Origin: Larix kaempferi
Taxonomy: Eukaryota; Streptophyta; Pinopsida; Pinales; Pinaceae
Assembly (NCBI GenBank): GCA_027924585.1
Contig: BSBM01000870.1
Coordinates: 682,001-746,000 of the forward strand
Direction of reading: 5' to 3'
Length of the DNA: 64,000 bases
Shown one piece after another: positions 32,141 to 42,929 of the stretch. Below the pieces are notes generated by a model. That model saw only the letters and a list, made by a program, of their open reading frames with translations, made no database searches and had not been told where the DNA came from. Positions within the stretch are counted from its first letter, which is position 1; each line of letters starts with the position of its first letter. The translations under genes were made by a program, and so were the position numbers.

Positions 32141-33490
32141 GAAACCAACAAGGCCAAAAATATCAGGGAAGAGGATGTAACCGAGGGAATAAACAACCCC
32201 CGAATCATGGTGGCCAACCACCCAATCCCCCAAATAATAACAATGTTTCCCCAGCTAATCAAAATCCTGATCGACCACCTCGTCAAGGAAAGAACCCCAA
32301 CCTCTGTATGAACCACACGTGTTCAATCTACGGGGTATACAGCCATTATACTCACAATTGTCCCCACTTAGAGCAAGCTCACCAACTTTGGAATGATCAT
32401 ACCCAACGCCAAGGACACGCTGCTCCGTCGGCCCCACAAAACCCCCTGCAAACTCATGCACAACCCATGGTGCTATAGCATCCCTTACCCACGCAAGGAG
32501 TAGTGAACACGCAACTGTTGGCTCCCCCTCAAGGGGATGCGGCACCACAACAACAAATCACTTATGCTGCCCCTGCTAATCAACCTATTGAATCCGGTAC
32601 CCATCACCTTCTAATGATGTCATCAGCTGACGTCAACCTTCAAACACACTGAAATCAGTATGGTTCCACCACCGTAACCATTCTCACTGACAAGGATACT
32701 AACGCTCTTCCCATTGATCAGTCGTTACGCATACCCGCAACACCGTGCGATGGGGCACCGAAATTCCCCTGCTTCCCATTGCGCTGCATTGATAACAACC
32801 CCAATGCTCACCCTGGCCCAATTATAATATCGTGGATGACTTAGCCCAATCCCCTACTGCTATGTCATCCCTTGAAGCTTTGAGAAACTATCCTAAACAG
32901 CGCAAAACATTGTTATCCACCATATGTGTGATAGACCCTTCCAACTCATGGATGATGGCATTCGATTTAGACCAATCTGAACCACACATGCCTTCCACAT
33001 TAGCATTTAAATTTTTTGTGTCAATCCGAAATCTTGTTGTCCATTGATACATCATCAGTGAGGGTGCCTCTACATGTGTTATGTCTACATTCGTGTGGCA
33101 GAAGCTTAGATCCCCTACACTACAGACATCCACAACTGCCTTACGAGCTTATGATGGTCGTCCAAGGCCTCATGGCCAATGATCCAGTCCAATTATCTAG
33201 TAAAACGATCCTTATCAACAAGGAGTTCATCAACGCAGAACTTGACTATAACATCCTTCTTCGACGCAATTACATGTATGCCATGAAGGTTGTTGCCTCA
33301 TCATTCTTCTGCATTATGATGTTCCCCCATGAGGGACAGGTTGTTAAAATCAATCAAGTTACGTATTATGACCTGAACGCTCCCACTGCACCAAAAAATG
33401 TTCTCCCCATGGTTGAACAACCTGTTCTTGGTGCACCCACCTCTTTGGTTTTCACTGTTGGACCTGGAACTTACTCAGAGACTCCCATGA
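32141..33490 (+). pseudogene. Gypsy gag C-terminus and aspartic protease, broken
   Basis: The first part is an Asn/Pro/Gly-rich linker and a zinc-knuckle relic CSIYGVYSHYTHNC (about 32317-32358) with the second Cys changed to Tyr. From about 32832 it reads DLAQSPTAMSSLEALRNYP and AFDLDQSEP, the protease lead-in of a Tat-like Gypsy group. The active site reads SEGAST (about 33053) in place of DEGAST, so the catalytic Asp is lost. ELDYNILLRRNYMYAMKVV (about 33240-33300) is the protease C-terminal block, in another frame. RT, integrase and LTRs are not seen. It adjoins the broken 3' LTR of G. Confidence 0.7.
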
Positions 33491-33879
33491 TATCTACTTT
33501 TAAATCCCTCCCACCCCCTCCGTCGGCAGTGGAGATATCTAATATGTGCATCATTTCATCCAAAAAAATGGTTCCTAACTTGCAACCACCTTTGTTTCCG
33601 CAACCACCATCAGCCCCTAGTCATGTTGGAGCCACACCAATCCACACTATCTCATTCTTGTTCCCACCTTCAGGAGTAGTAAGTGCACCAGTTATGGTTA
33701 TGTTGAATCTCCCTGGGTTAACTCTAGGACTACATGTATGGTACTTACTTGCTCGTAATCCTCCCCCGACACCACAAGTCGTTCTCCAAACGGTCCAACC
33801 AATTAACACTGCTAATTACCCACTTCCTGGTGTGGCGGCCACATCCGTAACCAACCCTGCCCCTCCACCACCCAAGAAC

Positions 33880-34281
33880 ACTGGGGGAAGAGGCCCGCAA
33901 ATGTATACTACCCCACAGACAACGAAACCCATGAGACCTCCCCCTCTATTCTTTGCACATCCTAAGGGCTCTTTATGTGATGAATTCGGCCATGCTACCC
34001 ATAACTGTCCACAATCGACAAACCTTCAAGAACCCATGAAAATGTTGGATGATGATCCCGATAATCCAGTTGTTGAACTGGACACCACCCCTAAACCGCG
34101 CAACAAATCACTGCGCACCAACCACTCTTGCGCCATATGTGGAGTCTACAGTCATTATTCACATCATTTCCCAGATCTCCCCACGTACAGATTGGTCCAC
34201 CAAGAGTTGAATCAATCTTCTTTAGAGTCATCCATCACCACTATTGAGGATATTCATCCCCCTGAATCCTCCTCCTCATGA
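33880..34281 (+). pseudogene. Second gag zinc-knuckle fragment
   Basis: The C-terminal part of a 421-codon frame (33016-34281). It has a Pro-rich stretch, then LCDEFGHATHNCPQ and the knuckle CAICGVYSHYSHHF, in which the last Cys has become Phe. Gag normally precedes protease, so finding another gag-like end after the protease means rearrangement or two fused fragments. Confidence 0.5.
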
Positions 34282-34699
34282 GAAATTAACACTATTTACA
34301 TGATTTCCATGGACGGTGAACCCATTTCATCCCCAACATCTAGTCTCCCCTCCAAGGAAAATTTTAGCAGCAAATTATAGCCCATGGGTGAAATTATAGG
34401 GGTCACCAAGAAACCCTAGGTGATTTTTTAATATTAAATGGGTTTCTTGAAATTTAAGAAATTAGCCCACATTTTATGAATCCCCACATGGTGAAAAATC
34501 GGATAGCCCACCTAGCGAGAGAGGGAAAACGTGATTTAGCACAGTGAAAGAGGGAGGAAATGGTTGGTTCTCCCTCGTCATTCCGGTAAGGGAGTCCAAA
34601 GATAGTTGGTTCGCCAGTAAATTTTCATTGATGGAGGCGTGAGTAGTTCGTTCGCCCATGGTTTTCATTCATAGAGGGGATTACTAGTTTGTTCACCCC
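34282..34699. other. No recognised feature
   Basis: Sequence between the gag fragment and the eS10 pseudogene. It includes a purine-rich block (34500-34690) in which GTTGGTTC/GTTCGTTCGCC-like phrases repeat three to four times. Confidence 0.35.
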
Positions 34700-35059
34700 G
34701 ATTTATGGACCATAGGGAATTTTCACTGGTTATTTTGCCAGAGGGCCTCACTTTGAAGGAGGAGACAGAGTCCAGACAACATTTTGGATACCAGGAAGGA
34801 TACCGTGGAGGCCCTCCTCATGGAACTCCTGGAGAATTTGGTGATAAAGCCAGGGCACCTACAGAATTTCAACCTTCATTTAGGGTAAAATTATTGTTGT
34901 TAGTTTTGTTTAGATCTCTCTTAGGATTCTATTAGGTGTATCTTGATTTTTGTTCTTATTTTGTGTATCTAAAATTTTCAAGGCTCCGGTGGAAGCCCAG
35001 AGTTTGGTCGTGGAGGTGGTAGCTATGGTGCTGGACCAGCTCGTGCATCCCTTAAGTAA
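34700..35059 (+). pseudogene. RPS10: Cytosolic ribosomal protein eS10 (RPS10), 3' fragment with intron
   Basis: The C-terminal tail of plant 40S protein eS10 is readable. GYQEGYRGGPPHGTPGEFGD runs to FQPSFR in exon A (ending 34884), then a 97-bp intron-like gap, then GSGGSPEFGRGGGSYGAGPA to the stop TAA at 35057-35059. Upstream (34737-34790) RGPHFEGGDR is readable only in another frame, so there is a frameshift. The splice donor GT (34885) is kept. The base pair before the in-frame exon B is AA instead of AG, and the nearest AG would shift the frame. The first two thirds of the protein are missing. The retained intron means it came from genomic DNA and was not retrocopied. Confidence 0.75.
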
Positions 35060-36840
35060 TAGCTTCAGTTTTCTCTATTTTTTCCTTTAAATTTATTTGG
35101 AAGTTCTTATAGATGTTGGTTCCTAGAACTCATACGCCCACTCTTGAATTAGCAATTTTATTCTTCTTTTGATGAATCATGTTAACCTCATTAAATGCGT
35201 TCTCCATGTCACGTATTTAACTTCAACAACAACTGCTTCTTTGGATCTGTAGCTGACACACTTTTCTTCTTGGCTCATTGTGTTGTTTCTTCCACAAAAT
35301 CTATATTCCCTGAAACTAAAACAGATTGTTTGGATGCAAATTTGGCTTATTAAAAAATTGGTTTAGTTAAATTAATCAATTTGTACAGGAAGTAGATAAA
35401 ATATTCTAGCTAATAATTTGAATGATTATAAATTTATTTCTACAGGATAAAGGATAGTCTTTGATGAAAGAGTGTAATCCAAAAAATAGATGCCTCTGAT
35501 AAGTCTGTTTATTGTTTGATAAGTCTGTTTATTGTTACATAATATCTTTGTTCATATGGTATAAGACCCTCCAAGGATTTGCTAGTACCACATACCTCAA
35601 TAATTTATGTTGGATGACAAACTTTTAAAAAGTTGAAATAATACCAACTGGGCAACATGAGAAAAGTTTGACTTTGTACTTTGGTTTTAGAATTCCCTTG
35701 TTTTATGCCTTCATCAAGAAACAAGTTTTGGTTTGAAGCTGAGAAATAGTGGGTACTTATTCTTGTGACATTGTCAAAGAGTCCTTTTTCCGATTTCGGG
35801 CATCAATTATAGTGTCCCAATCATCCAAAATTCCATCGTCATACTCACATATAAATCCTAAAAAAGATGATACTAATCATAAAGCCAGGTCTCTGCTACT
35901 TTTGAGTATTGTCTTCTTTTATTGATTCAATCACGTGGAATGTTGACAATAAACTCATTATCACTTTCTTGTAAACTAGATCCTTCATTATCTCTCGAAT
36001 TGAATATTTGAATTTCTGGAATCCATTGCAGGGTACCTGGTTGATTCCATTTGTTTGAAACCAACCTTATTCCAATCATTCAAGACCTAGATCTCCATTA
36101 TTTTGTGCAGGACCCTTATTTTTGCCTTGGGCCACTTAGTGCTCTGGTCTAGCATCCAACATATACTGCTTTGATTATTGGTCTTGTTGACCTTGAATCC
36201 AACCCTAAGTTGCAGTTATGAAGGAGAGACTTGATAATTTTCAAACAAAAGTGTCAATATTTGTTGTGTAAAAATAAATAACATCCATTATTACATGCTA
36301 AATCTCCAAAAACCTTTCTTTCAAGTTCATCCTCTTTTCAATATGCCTTGAATGCTTTGAACTGGTAGTAATCATGCTCAATGTTCAAGGTTTTCTTCCT
36401 CATTTTGACAGCTTCCAACAAGTTGAAGCCTTCTTATAATATGCACATCCTGATGGTATGATGCTTCCATGTTACAATTTTCATGCCAATAGCAAAAGTT
36501 TCTAGTTGAACACCATGGGATTTCTCTAGTCAAATTTGAGAAAATAAGATGAAATTCTATATTTTCCTGGTCTCTATCATAGAAGTGCCTGCTTGGTCCA
36601 TATTTTATGAAAATCCATTAGTTATTCCCAAGGAAGCATCCTCAACTTCACGAATAGGTCTATTTACAAATTTTCATGTCAACACTAAATAAGATCTCAA
36701 TTAGCTATCTCTAATCTAAGAATGTATTTCATAGTTTATTAAGAGCCAATGTTTATTCCCAAGGAAGCGTCCTCAACTTCATGAATAGGTCTATTGAAAA
36801 ATTTGTGTGTCAACAGGCTATTAGTCAACTTCCTCTAATA
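35060..36840 (+). other. Possible 3' flank of eS10 fragment, otherwise featureless
   Basis: AT-rich. A 20-bp direct repeat GATAAGTCTGTTTATTGTT lies near 35498-35537. Two diverged copies of a CCCAAGGAAGC(A/G)TCCTCAACTTCA(C/T)GAATAGG phrase lie near 36630 and 36760. No gene recognised. Confidence 0.4.
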
Positions 36841-36843
36841 TCA

Positions 36844-36966
36844 TAATGTCTTTGGGCTCTGCATCTGAGGAGTTAAAAAAGGAGGGAACTATTCATCAAA
36901 TGCTTGGAGACATGTACTTGGAAAACCAAGGATCGCAACATAATAATGCTGGTCAAGATAACGCAC
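36844..36966 (+). pseudogene. Candidate exon 1 of an unidentified gene
   Basis: Open frame with SEELKKEGTIHQMLGDMYLE, continuing to DNAQ, followed by a donor AGA/GTAAGC. A possible acceptor TCAACAG lies upstream at about 36813, but its frame contains a stop. Amino-acid composition is gene-like. The protein was not recognised. Confidence 0.3.
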
Positions 36967-38984
36967 AGAGTAAGCACATTTTTTACTAAAATTCAGTGTT
37001 TATTTTTTTCAAGAAAGTACACGCTTTAGATGTTTACGTTCAAGTTTTTACTTGTAGAAGTCCTATGAAATCCTCTGTGAAGGATACCTAACTCCTTTTG
37101 GATCCTTTTTGCTTGACTCAATTGCTAGTTTTTGAATTTAGATACAATAGTCATTTTGTATTATAATGTTGTCCAGTTTGGCTGAAGCCCATTTAATACA
37201 GAAAAGACCAACTCAAGAAAATTATATATATCTAAAATCCTTGCATCCTTTGCTACCCTTTCCAACATACATATCAACAATATTTTTAAGGTTGTAAAAT
37301 ATTGTAATTGGATAGATTGCACTAAATGACCTAACCATTAGAGGGTTGGTCCTTAGTTTGAACTTAATACAGTCCAAAGAAATATATTGAAAATCTAGTT
37401 TAGCATCAAAGAGCCACATGGATATCTTAAAATTACAAATTTCTACAACCCATAGTCCATGTCACTATGGGGTTTATTTTTCTAGGAAAGACATGTTCCT
37501 ATGATTATTCCCAAAAGTAGGCAATGGATAACAATAATGTTTTATGAATGCAATTGACTAGACAATTCTTGGATTCTATTTGTTTAACAAGTAAAAGTGA
37601 TCAAAATTTGCATCAAAATATGCAAGCTAGGTTCCATTGGAAAAAGCTTAATAACTATAGCTCCAAAATCAGATTGTTGGAAGAACACATAAGAGGTCCT
37701 ATGATTTAAATACCAAGCTAAATGAAATAAAACTCCATCTTTCCAATTTTGTAAGAAAAACATGTGCTCTATAAGTCACTACCTAGTGTGAATATGTTCA
37801 TAACATGATTTAGGTTGCCATTGTGATTAGTTATAAGACATGATCTATGTAATTATATTATCAACATCATTAATAATGTCAACATTCTAGGGGTTTTCAA
37901 CTCATGTGACGATCTCACCATCAATAATATGGTGCAAATAAAAGGAATCCCACTGAAAATGATCCTTTAGGTTTTCTAATAATAAGATCTTCAACAATGG
38001 AAATGGCATACAAAAGAAATCCCACACTGAAAAGACAAATTGTATGTAAAGAAATACAAATTGGCAACTATTATATAGAAAAATTCAAAAAGACTACTTA
38101 TAACAAGTGTTCACATCCACTTACAACATGTTTAGTGTTCACTTTTTGTTATAAAAAAATTTACTAAATTCACTTGCCTAGAATTTTGCATGAAACATCT
38201 CCTGAATCCTATACCTCAAGATTGATAGGTAACTTAGTGGAGGTGTAGGTAAAAGAGAGGCTAGGGTAGGAATATAACCTGCTCATGGAATCCATAACTA
38301 TTGTATCCATGTTAATACTTAGGGTGGCCCAATGAAGAGTGTGCCTGAAGGAACCAAATAGATGATAACTCTGAGGATAATGGCCTCTCTACACTGTGAA
38401 AGGATGAAGAAGGAGCCAAGAAGGTGGATAATTATTAATGGTGTGGGAATGAGAGAGAAGGTCACCAATTTCTTTTCCAAACACTAAGAAAAGGGATGAT
38501 AATGGTTTTGGAAAGAAGCATAATGGTCTATGAGGAGGTTTTGTCTGTTTTATTGTGTTGAAAAAGAAATCGCAATGAAAGTAAAGTTGTGTATATGTTT
38601 TGAAATGGTGTCTAGGTAAGTCACATAACATTGGGACATGGGACATGTGGGACATGGGACATGTGGGACATGTGGATACGCATATCCGACAAGGGGTAGG
38701 TCAAATCTCAAAACACGACATGGGGACACATTTTATATGTAAACTTGTGTATCTGACTTTCGAAATAGTGGAGATAGTGGTCAAATAATCAAATATCTTA
38801 ATAGATTGTTAGTTGGGCATTCTTGCGTGGATTTCACAATAATAATTTTTTTAACTACCTAATGCCTATCTCCTCATTTTGTCTACTTCATTGGCAATCT
38901 TTGTTATCCTGTATTTTTCTATCTTCTAAATGTAGTAGTTTAGTCTCGACCAATATTTCTCTTGTGATGCATTATCATCCTTAG
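36967..38984. other. Intron-like or intergenic DNA
   Basis: AT-rich, no gene recognised. It contains a small array of GGGACATGT units at about 38632-38675 (five or six copies). Confidence 0.4.
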
Positions 38985-39125
38985 ATATGTGTGATATGTT
39001 GGAAAATGATGGACCCGAGGGAGATCTTACCAAAAAAATTTCTTCTGCAAAATCATATGGTTCTGGATTGAATGAGTTCAATGCTTGCACATAGTTTCTG
39101 CAAGCAATGCCATCATTAAGCAAAG
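38985..39125 (+). pseudogene. Candidate exon 2 of an unidentified gene
   Basis: Bounded by TCCTTAG/ATATG and CAAAG/GTTAGT. Reads MCDMLENDGPEGDLTKKISS, then AKSYGSGLNEFNACT, one TAG, and FLQAMPSLSK. The single stop in an otherwise gene-like frame suggests a decayed exon. Its phase does not join cleanly to the next candidate. Confidence 0.3.
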
Positions 39126-39234
39126 GTTAGTTTGTTATGTAAATCCTAATTCTAAATCTCAACAATGAGATTGTATCAATACCTTATATATATAAAGTGT
39201 TTTGCATTTGGTTGCATGTTTAATTGGTATTCAG

Positions 39235-39307
39235 GAAACTACACTTGAAATGAAGAACCTCCTAGCTGCCAAGAAAAGGAAGGAGGCCCTTCTGCAGACA
39301 CAACATG
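39235..39307 (+). pseudogene. Candidate exon 3 of an unidentified gene
   Basis: Acceptor GGTATTCAG/GAAACT, then ETTLEMKNLLAAKKRKEALL with a possible donor ATG/GTCAAA. The segment is lysine-rich and probably helical. The open frame runs on to 39411 without a donor. Not identified. Confidence 0.3.
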
Positions 39308-40507
39308 GTCAAATGAACATTGTGACTTATGTTTTTAACCAAAATTTTTGTGATGTTGATCGGGGGATGCTTTGGGATTCAGAGTCCATTCCAACATTCC
39401 CATCTCCTTGATCTCATATAAAAGTTGCAAACTCTTTTAACAAGAAATAAGAATTACAGTTACCTAGGAGTCTCTAAAGAATTTTAGGAGGCATGGTTTC
39501 ATGTTATTCTCTTCCCAAATTATTGTTTCCCACAAATATGTTTATCCAAATAATGTACTCAAATTGGGTAGCTCCTCCATGGTTGTAGGAAACATTTTCA
39601 GCCTTGGAAATCTATCTATCATTATTGTTTTGTTTTACAAACACTTACCTATCATAAATAAATAAAATTAGATCATTCGTAACCAAGCAATTTAATTCCA
39701 GAACAATACTTGCCACTTAGTACAAGTTTTGGAACACAACCTTTGATAAATTTCATACATTTAGAGTGTTCGCAATTCTCCAATTTCATTGTTGGATAAC
39801 AGTTGTGAGATGGATGTCATGCCTTGAGGCTATCTTTGGCTTATAGTGATGGTTTTTGTGAGAAATGTTATGCATGCTACATGGAATCTGTAAGGGAAAT
39901 AAACCAATGAACAAGGGCCATACATCCATCAATGATGTCCATAAATATCAATGTCCAATTTCTCTATAACTACTCTAGTGCAACACCTCCAATAAATCAT
40001 CAATATCAATATCAAACTTCAATCACCTCTAATAGATATAGAACTTGGATTGTGCATTATACTAGGGGTTGGAAGATTATCTTGGAGATTGTGATGAGTG
40101 GTTGAAGGTGGAACATGTCTCAAAGGGTGCTCCACCTGTGGATTTGAACACATGCTTCCTTGTGAATTACTCTCATGGATGAAAAGGTTAAGCAATGAAA
40201 TAAAACTGGAAATTTATTCATATGTATGTACATTGTAGCTATTGTGTTATCTATTATAGTCCAACCACTCCATTTTAGAAAATCTCCACATATTTTATGT
40301 ATTTCTACCTTTACTTACTGTGAGTGCATTGGAGTCTTATAGTCAAGAGACTATGGAGATTTATTATATGTCAAAATGATTTAATTTAAAAAGTTGGGAA
40401 GAAAAGCAAATAGAAGACATAGCTATCTTGTATTGAGATGTAATTCCATATGGATTAATGTGCATTTATTATTTATTTTTTGTCACTTTTAACCCTCTTG
40501 GACATTG

Positions 40508-40830
40508 AACTTCTGGGGAAAGACTGGTGTTATCCTGTTTGTTGCAACATGCTTTCTTGACCAGGTTCCATGCATATTGTGACAACATACTATCCAGTTA
40601 TGGTACTTCACTTAGCCATGATTGCAGAGGTATGTAGACAATGAAGCCTTTGGATCAAAAACCAAGGAAACTTCTGGGGAAAGACCGGTGTTATCCTATT
40701 TGTTGCAACATGATTTATTGATCAGGTTCCATGTATAGTGTGAAAACATACTATCTGATTATGGTACTTCGCTTAGCCATGAATGTAGATATATGTAGAC
40801 AATGAATCCTTTGTATCAGAAACCAGGGAA
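40508..40830 (+). repeat. 161-bp tandem duplication containing a candidate exon
   Basis: Copies 40508-40668 and 40669-40830 are clearly alike (AACTTCTGGGGAAAGAC, GTTATGGTACTTC...TTAGCCATGA). Copy 1 has a clean exon-like segment at 40565-40629. In copy 2 the donor is lost (TAGATATGT for GAGGTATGT) and the frame has a stop. Confidence 0.75.
40565..40629 (+). pseudogene. Candidate exon 4 of an unidentified gene
   Basis: TTGACCAG/G then FHAYCDNILSSYGTSLSHDC, then GAG/GTATGT, all with good splice consensus. Not identified. Confidence 0.3.
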
Positions 40831-41482
40831 ACTTCTTGCTTTTGTTTATCTCTGTCATATGTTTTGTTATTCAAATTAAATAGGGCATTCTAACAGAAAA
40901 AAAAAGAGAGTTTTAATTTTTTTTATTACACAAAGCTAAAGGTAGATGGCATGCACCCCCAACAATACCTATAGGTTTCAATTCATGCTTATACCTATTT
41001 TTTTAATTTACTTAGCCTATTTGGCTCTTTAATTGTGTATTTACCATTATGCAACCAAGATTACTCTCTCTACCCATATTCCCCAAAAGATTGACAACCT
41101 ATAAATTTAATAGTGGGATTTTTGCCTCATAAATTTTCAGGAAAAAAGACAATTTGTTTTTGACATTCAATACTTATTTACCAGTTTACCTTCCCATTTT
41201 TTCTTGCTTACAACCTCCTTCTAAAGATTTGGAATTGATGAAAACAACATGATCTCTATTGCCTCTTGGCATCATCATCTCTGTTGTCACTTGGCATTGA
41301 TGATGAATATGAACTATAAGAGTACTAGGAAGGTTCTAAATACTAGGATTTATATCATTCTCCAACTACTTAATACAAAACTGAAATTTGGTACACCTTC
41401 ATTCCTAGGCTCTAAGCTTTTATTCAAGTTCTCTCTAGTGTGATGCCAGTTTATTGACTTTTTCACACAATCAAGGAATGCA

Positions 41483-42078
41483 TGTTCCACCTACTCAACA
41501 AATTGACAAATTCTATGTTTAATGTTTCACTGTGGACCTTATCTCATGCTTCTCCATTTTCTTGTCATGCACCATCGTCATCCAATTTGAATTGTTGGTT
41601 TCCCCTAGACACACAAATTTCTTGTCTCTATTAGATGATCCATTTTGTTTTCATCTCTTGACTATTGGATGCAACTTAAGGAAGTTGGAGCACTACAAGG
41701 CCTTCATTTGTCATTATGTGGATGAAATCTTGTTCTTGATTTGCACCTTAGTTTACTAAATGCTCCACTTCAACATTGTAGTGTTCCACCTACTCAACAA
41801 ATTGATAAAGTTTGTGTTTAGTGTTTCACTGTTGACCTTATCTCATGTTGCTCCATCTACATGCCTTGCACCATCGTCATCCAATCTGAATTGTTGGTTT
41901 TCCCTAGACACTAATTTCTTGTTTCTACTAGATGATCCATTTTGTTTGCATCTCTTGACTATTGGATGTGATTTAAGGAAGTTGGAGCACTACAAGGTCA
42001 TCATTTGCCATTATGTGGATGAAATGGTGTTCTTGATTTGCACCTTAGTTTACTAAATACTCCACTTCAACATTGTAG
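41483..42078 (-). repeat. 299-bp tandem duplication of a LINE 3' tail
   Basis: Copies at 41483-41781 and 41782-42078 share most bases. The right edge abuts the RNase H frame at 42045-42407. On the minus strand both copies read onward from the RNase H end (GANQEHHFIHI-like, then LVVLQLP), so the duplicated unit is probably the element's 3' part. Confidence 0.7.
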
Positions 42079-42407
42079 TCCACATGATGGTAGCTCACTC
42101 TATCTAGGGACTTAATGATTAAATTGATTTTGGCTATAATAGATGCCAACATGGAATTCAAAGGAAGAACATTTAACTTAGTGATTTGACTCATTAAAAA
42201 AGAATCAACAATGTAAATCATGTTGATAATCCCTAAATAATTAGCTAGTACCAGTTTCCAACCCTGAACCCTTTTTATAAAATTGTCACCTTCACTAGGT
42301 TGTTTGTGTTGATTCTTAGAAGCTTGTTCCTCTGTGATTCCATGGCATATCCCTAGGGTTTGACTTTGATTGAGATACCTCTTGCCTCTACATAGAAGGT
42401 TTCCCAT
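42045..42407 (-). pseudogene. LINE-type RNase H fragment
   Basis: A 120-codon frame with LGIINMIYIVDSFLMSQ, SMLASIIAKINLIIKSLDRV and SYHHVDYNVEVEYLVN. This follows the layout of RNase H domains at the C-terminus of plant L1-like LINE polyproteins (xVxGDSxLxI, then FxHVxRExNxxADxLAN). The catalytic Asp of the DS motif is kept (VDSF). The final Asp in the AD position is Tyr or Glu. The upstream RT region was not recognised. Confidence 0.45.
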
Positions 42408-42834
42408 TTTACCCCCCTATTTGTATAGGGTGTTCATCAATTTTATTTTTTTAGAGAAATGTTGGGCTAACCTAGTCATCAAAGAGGCATTCTGAGTTAT
42501 TTCCATGGATGAGAGCAACACCTATACCTGATGTTGGGAAAATTCCGAACATCATAGATTGAAATGAACCAGCAAATAACAACCCTATCATCAGTTCTGG
42601 GTGCATGAGTAGAAGTAAAATGGGAATATTTCACCTTTTTGCAGTAGTAAGGAATGTACACTTCAAATTCTGGGCCTAGCCTATAGAAACCAACCAAACT
42701 AAGGAGTATTTCTAGCCCTTGGGTAGCCACAAAAATTACATAGGAAGTTTGTGGAAGCATATGGCTAAGTCTAAACAGCAGTGAATTTGGTTTTATAAAC
42801 AGCCTGTGAGGAGCTCTAGATCTTTCCTTTTCAG

Positions 42835-42929
42835 TGTGCTTGAAGCCTGGCAGAAAGGAGCATTGAAGCAGTCCATTGATGGGGATGTTGATCCTGAAAA
42901 TTTGAATGGTCTTTTATCTCAGATCATAG
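42835..42929 (+). pseudogene. Candidate exon 5 of an unidentified gene
   Basis: TTCCTTTTCAG/T then VLEAWQKGALKQSIDGDVDP, ENLNGLLSQII and ATAG/GTGGTC. There is a strong polypyrimidine acceptor and a gene-like open frame. Not identified. Confidence 0.35.

Noticed and set aside
38600-38788. Frame with MWDMGHVGHVDTH near the GGGACATGT repeats
   Set aside because: Created by a short repeat. No homology seen and no splice context.
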